A stretch of DNA of 64,000 nt from CAZCFB01 sp964511535 (GTDB lineage: Bacteria; Myxococcota_A; Polyangia; GCA-2747355; CAZCFB01), in the NCBI GenBank assembly GCA_964511535.1, contig CAZEFW010000013.1, positions 21,387 through 85,386 on the forward strand, written 5' to 3'. How positions within the stretch are numbered: the stretch's first letter is position 1; each line of letters starts with the position of its first letter. Under the pieces are notes generated by a model, which saw only the letters and a list, made by a program, of their open reading frames with translations, was not told the DNA's origin and made no database searches. Below, piece after piece: positions 1-8,163 of the stretch. A program made the position numbers and the translations under genes.

Positions 1-2
1 TC

Positions 3-1826
3 CCCGCCATCCAGGTGCTGCCTGACGCCGTGATCGATCAGATCGCCGCCGGCGAGGTGGTGGAGCGCCCCGCATCCGTGGTCAAGGAGCTGGTGGAGAA
101 CGCGCTGGACGCTGGCGCGCAGCGCATCCATGTCGAGGTGCGCGAGGGGGGCAAGCAGCTGATCCGCGTGGTGGATGACGGCCGCGGCATGACCCCGGAC
201 GAGCTGCGGCTGGCCATCCAGCGCCACGCCACCAGCAAGCTGCGGGCGGTGGATGACCTGAGCTCGCTGGCCACCATGGGCTTCCGGGGCGAGGCGCTGC
301 CCACCATCGCGTCAGTGTCGCGGTTCAGCATCACATCGCGGGCCGGATCGGCCGGACAGGCCGCCGCCCTGCGGGTTGAGGGAGGCAAGGTGGGCGAGGT
401 GGAGCCGGCCGGCGCCGCGCCGGGCACCACCGTCGAGGCGGCGGATCTGTTCTTCAACACCCCGGCGCGGCTCAAGTTCCTCAAGAGCACCGCCACCGAG
501 GCCGCGCACATCACCGACATGGTCAACCGCGCAGCGCTGTGTGCGCCGCGGGTCCACTTCTCCCTGGTCACGGGCGGGCGCAAGCCGGTGGATCTTCCGC
601 CATGTCAGGACAGGCTCGAGCGCTGCCGGGCGGTGCTGGCGCGCTGGGCAGACAGCCTGGTCGCAGGGGAGCGTCAGGTCGGGCCGCTTCGGGCCGAGGC
701 GATCCTGGCGCCCCCGTCGGAGAGCCTGCGCACTTCGCGCCAGCTGGTGCTCGCCGTCAACGGCCGCCACGTGCGGGATCGGGCCCTGCTTCAGGCCGTC
801 CTGGCCGGGTTCGGGCCGATGATGGATCGGGGCCGCTTCCCCGTGGCCGTGGTGTACCTGGATCTGCCGCCGGATTGCCTCGACGTCAACGTCCACCCCC
901 AGAAGACCGAGGTCCGGTTCGCGGAACCGCGGCGGATCTTTTCGCTGGTCAAGGGGTGCGTGGAGGAGCTGCTCGCCTCTTCACGCTGGCTGGAGCAGGG
1001 TGCGGGCCGGGCCGCCGGGCAAGGGCGCTCCCACGCTCCCGCCCGGCGCTACAGCCTGAACAGGAGCAGCGACGCCGGCTATGACGAGCACAAGCAGCGC
1101 CTGATGGAGGCCACGCGGCGGTTCTGGTCCAGGCGGCCATCGGAGAGGGGCGGGGCAGCCAGGGAGCAGTCGGAGGCGCCGTATCCCGCGGATGGCGAGG
1201 CGGCGCGGGGGTACGCCGCGAGTGTCGGAGCTGAGCCAGGGGGATACTTCAGCAGCCTCACCGTGGTGGGCCAGGCCATGGGACTGTTCGTGGTGTGCGA
1301 GGGCCAGGACGAGGTGGTGCTCATCGACCAGCACGCCGCACACGAGCGGGTCACGTTCGAGCGGCTGCGCGCGGCAGCGGACGCCGGGTCGGTCCCGACC
1401 CAGCGGCTGCTGGTGCCCGAACCGGTGGAGCTGGATCCACGGCTGGCGGCCACGGCGGAGGCGCACGCCGGGGCGCTCGAGGAGCTGGGGCTGGAGGCCG
1501 AGCACTTCGGCGGTGAGGCGTGGGCGGTCCGGGCCGTGCCAGCGGCGCTGGCAGGGGCGAACCCGGTGGAGCTGCTGCGTGACCTGCTGGAGAGCCTGAC
1601 GGGGGAGTCGGAGGGCAGTGACGTGGTGCAGGAGTCCGGGGACGCCACGCTGGCCCGCATGGCGTGCCACGGGTCGGTGAGGCAGGGCAGGTCGCTGTCT
1701 GAGCAGGAGATGTCAGCCCTGCTGCGGGCCCTGGACAGGGTGGACTTTGCCACTGCGTGTCCGCACGGACGCCCTGTCATGGTGCGCCTGTCGCGGCAGG
1801 AGTTGGAGCGCCGACTCAAACGCTAG
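3..1826 (+). CDS. mutL: DNA mismatch repair protein MutL (5' end just outside window)
   Basis: MutL links MutS mismatch recognition to downstream strand incision. The N-terminal GHKL ATPase is complete: ENALDAGA, DDGRGM, the ATSKL lid and GFRGEAL occur in order in the first 100 residues. The C-terminal region has DQHAAHERVTFE, which fits the DQHA(X)2E(X)4E metal motif of nicking MutL proteins, then ACHGSVR and a terminal CPHGRP. It is therefore predicted to be the endonuclease type found in bacteria without MutH. A GTG lies at 15, but the frame is open to the window edge and reads PAIQVLPD before QIAAGEVV, like the usual MutL N-terminus, so only about one to three codons are missing. Length (about 607 residues) is normal. 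The next gene is 124 bp downstream and unrelated in function. Confidence 0.96.
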   Translation, partial: PAIQVLPDAVIDQIAAGEVVERPASVVKELVENALDAGAQRIHVEVREGGKQLIRVVDDGRGMTPDELRLAIQRHATSKLRAVDDLSSLATMGFRGEALPTIASVSRFSITSRAGSAGQAAALRVEGGKVGEVEPAGAAPGTTVEAADLFFNTPARLKFLKSTATEAAHITDMVNRAALCAPRVHFSLVTGGRKPVDLPPCQDRLERCRAVLARWADSLVAGERQVGPLRAEAILAPPSESLRTSRQLVLAVNGRHVRDRALLQAVLAGFGPMMDRGRFPVAVVYLDLPPDCLDVNVHPQKTEVRFAEPRRIFSLVKGCVEELLASSRWLEQGAGRAAGQGRSHAPARRYSLNRSSDAGYDEHKQRLMEATRRFWSRRPSERGGAAREQSEAPYPADGEAARGYAASVGAEPGGYFSSLTVVGQAMGLFVVCEGQDEVVLIDQHAAHERVTFERLRAAADAGSVPTQRLLVPEPVELDPRLAATAEAHAGALEELGLEAEHFGGEAWAVRAVPAALAGANPVELLRDLLESLTGESEGSDVVQESGDATLARMACHGSVRQGRSLSEQEMSALLRALDRVDFATACPHGRPVMVRLSRQELERRLKR

Positions 1827-1923
1827 ATCCTTTTCTGTAATCCCAACTACATTTAGAGCCTGTTTTGTAGCGCACATTACTCAAATCAGGTCTGGCTTTT
1901 TTCAATCGGCCCGTCACATTCAA

Positions 1924-1950
1924 TGAGTTAGTCATGACTACGTGAGTTAG
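1924..1950 (+). promoter_or_regulatory. Paired TGAGTTAG repeats around a palindrome before the pilY1-like gene
   Basis: TGAGTTAG occurs at 1924-1931 and again at 1943-1950, directly abutting the ATG at 1951. Between them is the perfect palindrome AGTCATGACT (1930-1939). No Shine-Dalgarno is visible. The region from 1827 is clearly more AT-rich than its surroundings. It could be an operator or promoter element; this is inference from layout only. Confidence 0.3.
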
Positions 1951-4900
1951 ATGATGCGCACATCAAGCAGGTTCTCCTCAACAAAGCTCTTGGCCATCCT
2001 GGCTTCGGCAGCAATCCTCACTCTTCTGCCCGTCACATCGCGAGCCGAGGTGGATCCCATGGGGGTCATCACCGAGCGCCTGCAGCGGGCCGAGGTCTCC
2101 ATCGTGCTGGACACGTCGGGCTCCATGGCCTGGTATCCAAACCCGGCCACCAGAGTCGGCTCGGACTGCGGCGGGAACCGCAAGGGCACCGTGGACCTGT
2201 GCGGCGATGGCATGTGCAGCGGGTCCGAGGGCAGCAGCGGAAACCTGTGCGCCCAGGACTGCAACCTCTCCAGCGCCACGTCCGGCCCGGCCGGATCGCC
2301 GAAGCAGTGCAATCCAAACAACGTCAAGAATTCCCGCATGTTCATGATCAAGCGGGTGCTGCGAAATCTGCTCCCTGACCTGCGCAGGTCCGTGTCCTTC
2401 GGCATGGTCACCTTCTACCAGACCGGCTATCACCGGTACTACCTGGCAGATACGGGCACGACCAAGCAGGTGTCGGTGTTCTTCAGCCGGATGGAGCTGG
2501 AGGCGCTGGGCGCCTGGAACAAGAACAAGGAGCGGCCCCGCAACTACTTCAACTGGAACGGCACGCAGTACAGCCGCCTGAACAAGTCCGGCCTCAGCGT
2601 CAAGCGCGACAGCCTGTACGCCCGCGTGGACAACACGGGTATCGAAAACCGGTTCAAGTTCAACAAAGCAAAGCTGCTCCATACCACCGGGTCGCTGAAC
2701 TGGAGCTACCGCGGCACCTACTACACCTTCGACCAGCGCCCCATTCAGGCCAACGTCTGGTTCAGCTCTCCGACCTACAGGGGGCCGCAGTTCGTGGACG
2801 CATCCGGCAACGCCTGGGTCCACCACCGCTACGACCACAACTACAGCTCTCAGGGCATCTCGGCAGGGTCTTCCGGGATGGTTTCGGTGCCCATGGCCGC
2901 AAGCGAGGACCAGGCTGTCATCGACAACCGGCTCTTCAGCATCATGAGCAAGCTGAACACCGCTCGTAACGGCGGCATCTGGTCCTACGGCGGTACCCCG
3001 GCCGGGCCGGCCATCCAGACAGCAGAGTCGCTCTTCCGGGCCAGGCAGCAAGGCACCGGCATTTATGCCGCTGCCGGAGCGGATCCGCAGGCTTCCTGCC
3101 GGCCGCGTTTCGTCCTGCTGCTCACCGATGGCCAGTCGAACCAGGGGGTGAAGCCGTGGGTCGCCGCCCAGAACCTGCGACTCAGCTCCACCTTCTCGGG
3201 CAACCCGATCCGCACCCTGGTGGTGGGCCTCCCGGGGCTCCCGTCTTCGGCGGTCTCCGAGCTGGACCGGGTGGCCGACCTTGGCGATGACGGCATCTCC
3301 AACAACAGCCAGAGCGCGTATGTCGCCAGCGACGAGGCGGCCCTGGCCAAGGTGCTCAAGCAGGTGCTGTTCGAGATCGTCCAGGGCGATTACACCACCA
3401 CCGAGCCCGCTGTCACCACCCAGCAGGCCAGCCTCGCCACCCAGGAGGTGGCGGTCATCCCCTCCACCGAGTACCCGGGATGGCGCGGCCAGGTCCGCGC
3501 GCTCGACCTGACCACCACCCCGCCGACAGAGCTTTGGAACGCCGGGGACATGCTGCAGAACGTCTCCTACAAGGAGCGGATCCTCTTCTCCGGTTACCCC
3601 ACCCTGAACAACGGCTTGCCGGTCAAGATCATGGCCCCGGACGGGACCGTGAACATCAACGGCGGCTGCTCCGGCTGCGGAGGCGTGGGCCTGCGGCAGA
3701 TCTGGAAGAAGGTCGGCACGCCGCCCACAAACAACGAGATCCGCCGCATGGTGGAGTGGCTGGCCGGCAAGGGGCGGACATGGAAGCTGCCGCCCCTGAT
3801 GCACTCCACGCCTGCCGTGGTGGGCATGCCGCCCAAGTACGACCTCAAGAGCCACGGCGACTTCCGCGGGGCCTACGCCAGCCGCGAGCGGCTGATCTAT
3901 GTCGCCTCCAATGAGGGGCTGCTGCATGCCTTCCGCAACAAGGACGGCAGCGAGGCGTTCGCTTACCTGGTGCCCGACGCGCTGCCCATGTTGTACGACC
4001 TGTGGCGCCGCGGCGGGCAAGACGCGGATCCCTCCGGCTTCCGCTGGGTGCTGGCGAGCTCGCCGCGCGTGGAGGATGTCCCGTCAAGCGCGGCCTTCGG
4101 GTGGTCTACCCACCTTGTGCTCACCATGGGCGCGGCGGGAGAGCAGTTCGTGGCGCTGGACATCACCGACCCGTCGGAGTGCCACGCCACCTCTTGCACG
4201 CTCAACCCCGCCCCCTTCACGGTGGCGGCGCACTCCCGCGAGCTGCAGACGGCGTCGGTGCTGGGCGAGACCTGGTCCGTGCCGGCGCTGTATTACGACT
4301 ACGTCGGTGGATCCAACGCGCCGGACGCGAAGATGTCCATGGGCAGCGGCTATGGCTCGGGCTCGGAAGGGAACTTCTACAACCACTTCGACTCGCTGTA
4401 TGCGGCGCCTGGATCCACCGAGCACAGCTCCACCGGGGCGCAGGTGGACTTCGCGGTGCTGGCCGACACGACGGCCGCCATCAACCTGGAGGACCGGCGG
4501 CAGGTCATGGCCACCTACCAGGCGGACCTGCACGGCCGCATCGCGCGCTACACAAAGGGGGACAACCAGGCGGGCTCTGTGCTGATTGACGCCGGCGCCA
4601 CGCACCCGATCTACTACAGCCCGGCCACGTTCCACATGGGCAACGGCAACGTGCTGCTCGCCGCGGCCTCCCAGGCGCAGGACGAGGCGTCGCCTCCGTC
4701 GAGCGCGCGCACCGCGCTGATCATCCGCAGCGAGAAGGACGGCCAGGTGGACCTGTTCAATGACAACGTGACCTGTGACATCACCGACATCTGCTCGCAG
4801 AAGCCTGGCTGCCCGGTGACCATCCCTTCGGGCTGCGTCGCGCCGGGCGCCACGGCCAAGCCGGTGACGCGGCCGCTGATCATCCAGAACGAGGTCACCG

Positions 4901-5211
4901 CCAACAACTTCAAGTACGAGGTGTTCTACCTGCTGTACGAGGAGGCCGCCACGGCTTGCGCCGAGGGGAGCTCCTGGCTGGTACGCATCGCCACCGACGG
5001 CTCGAGCCAGCAGCTCGTCAGCGCCACGAAGTACCAGGGGATCCGGGCCACGGGCGTCACCCCGGTGGGCGGCGGCGTTGACATCGCCATCACCCAGATC
5101 GGCGTCAAGGGCAAGAAGGCGACCGCCTTTACCGTGCTCCAGAACCTCTCCACCGGCGTCCTTTCAGGCATCAAACCCTACGTCGAAGTCTGGAAGGAAG
5201 TCGCCTACTAG
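1951..5211 (+). CDS. pilY1: PilY1-like type IV pilus tip/adhesin protein
   Basis: Exported protein of 1086 residues with a signal peptide at about 1-32. A von Willebrand A domain follows: MIDAS motif DTSGS at 54-58 and the strand LLLTDGQSNQG at about 388-398. The C-terminal half has the PilY1 propeller signature, with STPAVVG and then RLIYVASNEGLLHAF near residue 649. Family knowledge: PilY1 proteins sit at the pilus tip with minor pilins, promote extension and mediate adhesion. A Cys-rich insert follows the MIDAS region (residues about 72-112), as in some myxobacterial homologues. No minor pilin or pilus assembly genes are adjacent, so the gene is solitary here. A strong hairpin terminator follows at 5247. 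Start ATG 1951 has a second ATG at 1954; neither has a clear ribosome binding site. Confidence 0.85.
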   Translation: MMRTSSRFSSTKLLAILASAAILTLLPVTSRAEVDPMGVITERLQRAEVSIVLDTSGSMAWYPNPATRVGSDCGGNRKGTVDLCGDGMCSGSEGSSGNLCAQDCNLSSATSGPAGSPKQCNPNNVKNSRMFMIKRVLRNLLPDLRRSVSFGMVTFYQTGYHRYYLADTGTTKQVSVFFSRMELEALGAWNKNKERPRNYFNWNGTQYSRLNKSGLSVKRDSLYARVDNTGIENRFKFNKAKLLHTTGSLNWSYRGTYYTFDQRPIQANVWFSSPTYRGPQFVDASGNAWVHHRYDHNYSSQGISAGSSGMVSVPMAASEDQAVIDNRLFSIMSKLNTARNGGIWSYGGTPAGPAIQTAESLFRARQQGTGIYAAAGADPQASCRPRFVLLLTDGQSNQGVKPWVAAQNLRLSSTFSGNPIRTLVVGLPGLPSSAVSELDRVADLGDDGISNNSQSAYVASDEAALAKVLKQVLFEIVQGDYTTTEPAVTTQQASLATQEVAVIPSTEYPGWRGQVRALDLTTTPPTELWNAGDMLQNVSYKERILFSGYPTLNNGLPVKIMAPDGTVNINGGCSGCGGVGLRQIWKKVGTPPTNNEIRRMVEWLAGKGRTWKLPPLMHSTPAVVGMPPKYDLKSHGDFRGAYASRERLIYVASNEGLLHAFRNKDGSEAFAYLVPDALPMLYDLWRRGGQDADPSGFRWVLASSPRVEDVPSSAAFGWSTHLVLTMGAAGEQFVALDITDPSECHATSCTLNPAPFTVAAHSRELQTASVLGETWSVPALYYDYVGGSNAPDAKMSMGSGYGSGSEGNFYNHFDSLYAAPGSTEHSSTGAQVDFAVLADTTAAINLEDRRQVMATYQADLHGRIARYTKGDNQAGSVLIDAGATHPIYYSPATFHMGNGNVLLAAASQAQDEASPPSSARTALIIRSEKDGQVDLFNDNVTCDITDICSQKPGCPVTIPSGCVAPGATAKPVTRPLIIQNEVTANNFKYEVFYLLYEEAATACAEGSSWLVRIATDGSSQQLVSATKYQGIRATGVTPVGGGVDIAITQIGVKGKKATAFTVLQNLSTGVLSGIKPYVEVWKEVAY

Positions 5212-5246
5212 CGCCGCACAAATCCCACCCAACATCCGCCCAAAAT

Positions 5247-5277
5247 CGAGGACGCTTTTAAAAAGCGTCCTCGTTTT
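5247..5277 (+). terminator. Rho-independent terminator after pilY1-like gene, probably bidirectional
   Basis: CGAGGACGCTTTT (5247-5259) pairs with AAAAGCGTCCTCG (5261-5273) and is followed by TTTT. The innermost A/T bases form the loop. The left flank AAAAT gives a T-run on the other strand, so it could act in both directions. Confidence 0.85.
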
Positions 5278-5303
5278 GCGGTGCAGCATGGGGGAGGGGG
5301 AGT

Positions 5304-5465
5304 TAGAGCACCGATCAGGAAAAGGGACCGAGCCAGGCGAAGCAACTGGAATCACAGGCACGGAGGGAGGAGGGAGCTTGCTGGAGGCAAGTGACCGACG
5401 AGCGACAAAGCCTGTGGTTTCAGGAGCTGCGCCTGGCGACGGGAGTTAACCTGTTCGGTGCTCTA
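5304..5465 (+). repeat. Structured interspersed repeat, copy 1
   Basis: A 162-bp element bounded by inverted ends, TAGAGCACCGATCAGG (5304-5319) and CCTGTTCGGTGCTCTA (5450-5465), with one mismatch. Inside, CACAGGC (5353-5359) pairs with GCCTGTG (5410-5416), enclosing a hairpin CTTGC/GCAAG (5377-5381 with 5387-5391). It is closely similar to the reverse complement of 22338-22490 and more distantly similar to the element that follows at 5463. Paired positions change together between copies, so it probably folds as RNA or single-stranded DNA. It lies downstream of and in the same direction as the pilY1-like gene. The family was not identified. Confidence 0.8.
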
Positions 5466-5628
5466 GTGGGGTGGAACCGAAGTTCGAGCTACATGCTCGC
5501 GCCGCAATCGTAATTCCTGGCAAGGCGCGAAGAGGGCGCGTACTGGAAGTACGCAACCGATGAGCAACGTAGCCAGGGGTCTCGAGGGCAAGCGATATGT
5601 GGGTCGAATCTAGGAGACACCCCACTAG
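5463..5628 (+). repeat. Structured interspersed repeat, copy 2 (divergent, tandem to copy 1)
   Basis: A 166-bp element with perfect 11-bp ends, CTAGTGGGGTG (5463-5473) and CACCCCACTAG (5618-5628). The inner stem is CCTGGC (5516-5521) with GCCAGG (5572-5577), and the central hairpin is GCGTACT (5538-5544) with AGTACGC (5548-5554). Its core shares the segment ACCGAYGAGCRACRWAGCC with copies 1 and 3 in the same relative position. It overlaps copy 1 by the three bases CTA, and its right end contains the stop codon (5625-5627) of the convergent lipoprotein gene. Confidence 0.75.
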
Positions 5629-8045
5629 TAGCAATTCGAGGTGCTGGAGCAGGCCTTGGTGTCTGCGGGAGTCGGTGCGCTGGAGCCGGTGAGGCCCTTC
5701 TTGCCGTCTCGCTCGGCAGTTGGGGCGCCGGTGGCCGAGGCGCCGCCGCTGCCGCCATTGCCCGCCGTGGCGCTGGCCTTGTCGAAGGTGCAGCTCTGGG
5801 TGATGTTGCTCTTGTAGCTCAGGATCCCGTAGCTTGCGCCGCCGCTTCCGCCGCCGCCCCCGCCGCCGTGACCACCGTGGCCGCCCTTGGCGCCCGCGCC
5901 ACCGCCGGAACGCCCGCTCTTGCCCGATCCGCCGCTCCCCCCGCTGCCGCCGCTCTGGCCCTGGCCGCCCTCACCGCCGCTGCCGCCGGTGCCGCCGTCG
6001 CCGAGCTTGATCGCGCAGTCCCCGCCGAAGGTGATCCCCGACGCGATGGCCACCAGCCCGAAGCTGCCGCCCCCGGCCTTGCCGCCGCCGCCGCCCGTGA
6101 GCGCGGCGCAGCCACCCGCGCCACCGCCGCCGCCGCCGGCCCCTGCAAAGTCGAAGTCCTTGTCACACCCGCCGCCCCCGCCACCGCCGCCGCCGCCGCC
6201 GCCGTTCTTGCCCGCGCCGCCCTGGCCGCCAGCGCCGCCATACCAGAAGCCGCTGACCAGCGCGCCGCCGGAGCCTGCCGCGCCGGGCGCCCCGTTTTGC
6301 ACTCGCCCCGCCTTGCCACCGCTGCCCTTGCCGCAGGTCGAGGCGCCGTATCCGCCGCCGCCTCTGTAACCGTAGCTGTTGTAGACATAGTAGGAGGCGT
6401 TGCTGCCTGACGAGCCGTTGCTGGCAGTGCAGTCCCCGCCGATGAGGCACTGTTTGACCCCGAAGTAGGTCTTGCATTTGGTGTCGGCCTTGCCCCCGTT
6501 GCCGCCGCCGCCCCCGGCCGGAGCGGGAGAGCCGATGCAGCTGTTGAAGCCGCCCTTGCCGCCGTAGCCATGCACGCCGCTGTCGCAGGTGCTGTACAGC
6601 TGCTTGCCGTCACCCCCCTTGGCGCCGTTCATCACCGACGTGGCGTACACCTGAGGCGCCGGCAGCCCCTTGCCGCCCGCCTTGCCCGCCGCCCCTCTGC
6701 CCGCCTGGAGGGTGACCCGGTCGAACTTCAGGTTGAACGAGGTGTCCGCGTGCACCACGTAAGAGCTTCGGGTGCCCGCCGTGGTCTCACCCGAGGCGTC
6801 TGCCCCGACCAGCATCAGATCCATCATGGCCGCGCCCTTGCTGATGCTGTGAGCCAGCACCGTGAGGTACTGCCCGGTGCTGCTGTGCAGGCTGCCCTTG
6901 ATGGTGACCATGTGCGCCGACTTGGAGCGCACGTCCCGCTTCCAGCTGCTGTCGAACCCGCCCACCACGCTGGCGCCATCCTTGAGCGTCACCACCTCGC
7001 TGTAGGTGCCCGCCTGCAGGTAGATATGCTTCTTGCCCTGGTTGGCAGCCGCGATGAACGCGTACCCGATGGTCTTGCACGGGATCTTGTGGGTGCCGCA
7101 GTTGGAATTGTCCAGGCCCGACGGCGCCACGAAGACGCCGCTCTTGAGCTCGCCGTCGATGCCGTCGCAGTTCTTGTCCTCGAACTTGCCGTCCGGCTCG
7201 TCGGTCTTGGACGGCGCCTCGCACGCGCTCCAGCCCAGGCTCTTGCCTCCGCTCCACCCCTTGGCCTCGCACTTGTAAGCGCCGGCGCAGGTGGTGCCCA
7301 GCGCCGTCTTGATGCTGCACGCCTTGGTCTTGCCGATCTTGGTCTTGTCGCAGTCGCAGGCGCCGCTGTCGGGCACGCACTGGTTGTGGCTGGAGCCGCC
7401 GATGGTCACCGAGGTGCAGCTGTAACCGGTGGGGCACCCCTTGACCGTGCTGCAGTCCCGTCCGCAGTAGGCGCTGCCGTCCGGGTAGGGGATGCACTTG
7501 TCCGCCAGGCTGATGGAGCACTCCTTGTCGGTCTTGCACGGGGTGCACATGATGTTGTTCTCCGGCACGCACACCTCGGTCACCTTGCCGGTCTCGACCG
7601 AGCCGAGCACGCCGAAGCAGTTGTAACCCTTGGGACAAACGGTGCCCTTGCACAGCTTGGAGCAGATTCCGCCGGTGCCGGCGAACAGGCAGATGTTGGA
7701 CTGGCACTGCTTCTTGTCGGTGCACTTGGAGCCGAAGGGCAGCTTGGCCATGTCCGGCTTGAACAGCTGGTCCGGCGCGCCGCCCTCCATGACCAGATCG
7801 CCCTGGGAGCCGTCGTTGCCTGGCCCCAGGTCCACCGCGGGCCCCTTGTCTGGCCCCCCCGCCTCGGCGTACCCCGTGCACACCCCCCCGATGCAGTTCC
7901 ACCCCACGGGGCAGGGGTGGTCTCCATCGCAGTTGCAGGTGGTTGTGTTGGGGTCGCAGTTTTCGATGAACACCGGCGTGGAGCTGGCGCAGGAAGCGAG
8001 GGCCAGCGTGGCGCAGGCGAGCAGGATCAGAGCAATTCTAGTCAT
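5625..8045 (-). CDS. Large Gly-rich surface lipoprotein with Cys-rich region and beta-helix-like segment
   Basis: 806 residues. The N-terminus MTRIALILLACATLALASC is a lipoprotein signal. A Cys-rich region follows (about residues 27-260, many CxxG/CxxxC spacings) that includes an Asp/Pro/Gly linker. Next comes a segment typical of right-handed beta-helix proteins, with PCKTIGYAFIAAANQGKKH and IYLQAGTYSEVV. The last 350 residues are extremely Gly-rich (GGxGG runs), resembling the PE-PGRS-like tails of some myxobacterial surface proteins. It is presumably anchored in the outer membrane and exposed. Function is not recognised. The stop codon lies within the end of the structured repeat at 5463-5628. 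Start ATG 8045 is preceded by an extended -10-like TGCTAAACT only 6 nt away, so the message may be leaderless. Confidence 0.8.
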   Translation of the reverse strand: MTRIALILLACATLALASCASSTPVFIENCDPNTTTCNCDGDHPCPVGWNCIGGVCTGYAEAGGPDKGPAVDLGPGNDGSQGDLVMEGGAPDQLFKPDMAKLPFGSKCTDKKQCQSNICLFAGTGGICSKLCKGTVCPKGYNCFGVLGSVETGKVTEVCVPENNIMCTPCKTDKECSISLADKCIPYPDGSAYCGRDCSTVKGCPTGYSCTSVTIGGSSHNQCVPDSGACDCDKTKIGKTKACSIKTALGTTCAGAYKCEAKGWSGGKSLGWSACEAPSKTDEPDGKFEDKNCDGIDGELKSGVFVAPSGLDNSNCGTHKIPCKTIGYAFIAAANQGKKHIYLQAGTYSEVVTLKDGASVVGGFDSSWKRDVRSKSAHMVTIKGSLHSSTGQYLTVLAHSISKGAAMMDLMLVGADASGETTAGTRSSYVVHADTSFNLKFDRVTLQAGRGAAGKAGGKGLPAPQVYATSVMNGAKGGDGKQLYSTCDSGVHGYGGKGGFNSCIGSPAPAGGGGGNGGKADTKCKTYFGVKQCLIGGDCTASNGSSGSNASYYVYNSYGYRGGGGYGASTCGKGSGGKAGRVQNGAPGAAGSGGALVSGFWYGGAGGQGGAGKNGGGGGGGGGGGGCDKDFDFAGAGGGGGGAGGCAALTGGGGGKAGGGSFGLVAIASGITFGGDCAIKLGDGGTGGSGGEGGQGQSGGSGGSGGSGKSGRSGGGAGAKGGHGGHGGGGGGGSGGASYGILSYKSNITQSCTFDKASATAGNGGSGGASATGAPTAERDGKKGLTGSSAPTPADTKACSSTSNCY

Positions 8046-8051
8046 GCGCGC

Positions 8052-8060
8052 AGTTTAGCA
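8052..8060 (-). promoter_or_regulatory. Extended -10-like element for the 8045 lipoprotein gene
   Basis: TGCTAAACT read on the minus strand, of the form TGnTAAnnT, also seen at 21533 and 43341. The convincing -35 is missing. It ends 6 nt before the ATG, implying a very short or absent leader. Confidence 0.3.
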
Positions 8061-8163
8061 CGCAGTCCAGAGGGCGGCAGTGACGCCGATTCCACCCGGG
8101 TTTTTGTGATATTTTTCCCAGGAACCTGTTCCGTGAAGCCGCAGCCACTGAGGGAGGACGAGC

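Noticed and set aside
1978..4020. 680-residue minus-strand frame opposite the pilY1-like gene
   Set aside because: Shadow of the plus-strand VWA/propeller protein.
5281..5449. Small protein-coding frames over the structured repeats (for example a 123-residue frame ending at 5449)
   Set aside because: Similarity of the translated copies comes from the repeat itself; insertions between copies break the frame and no start signal is present.
5304..5628. Known riboswitch such as cyclic di-GMP or cobalamin type, or an IscB-type omega RNA
   Set aside because: No recognisable conserved box of these families was found; it lies after genes and not before, and no IscB-like nuclease gene is in the window. 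A covariance search is needed to settle this.
8121..8132. GGAAC-CT-GTTCC palindrome as a LexA-type operator
   Set aside because: Spacing between half-sites is 2, not the 4 of the GAAC-type SOS box, and the flanking genes are not SOS genes.
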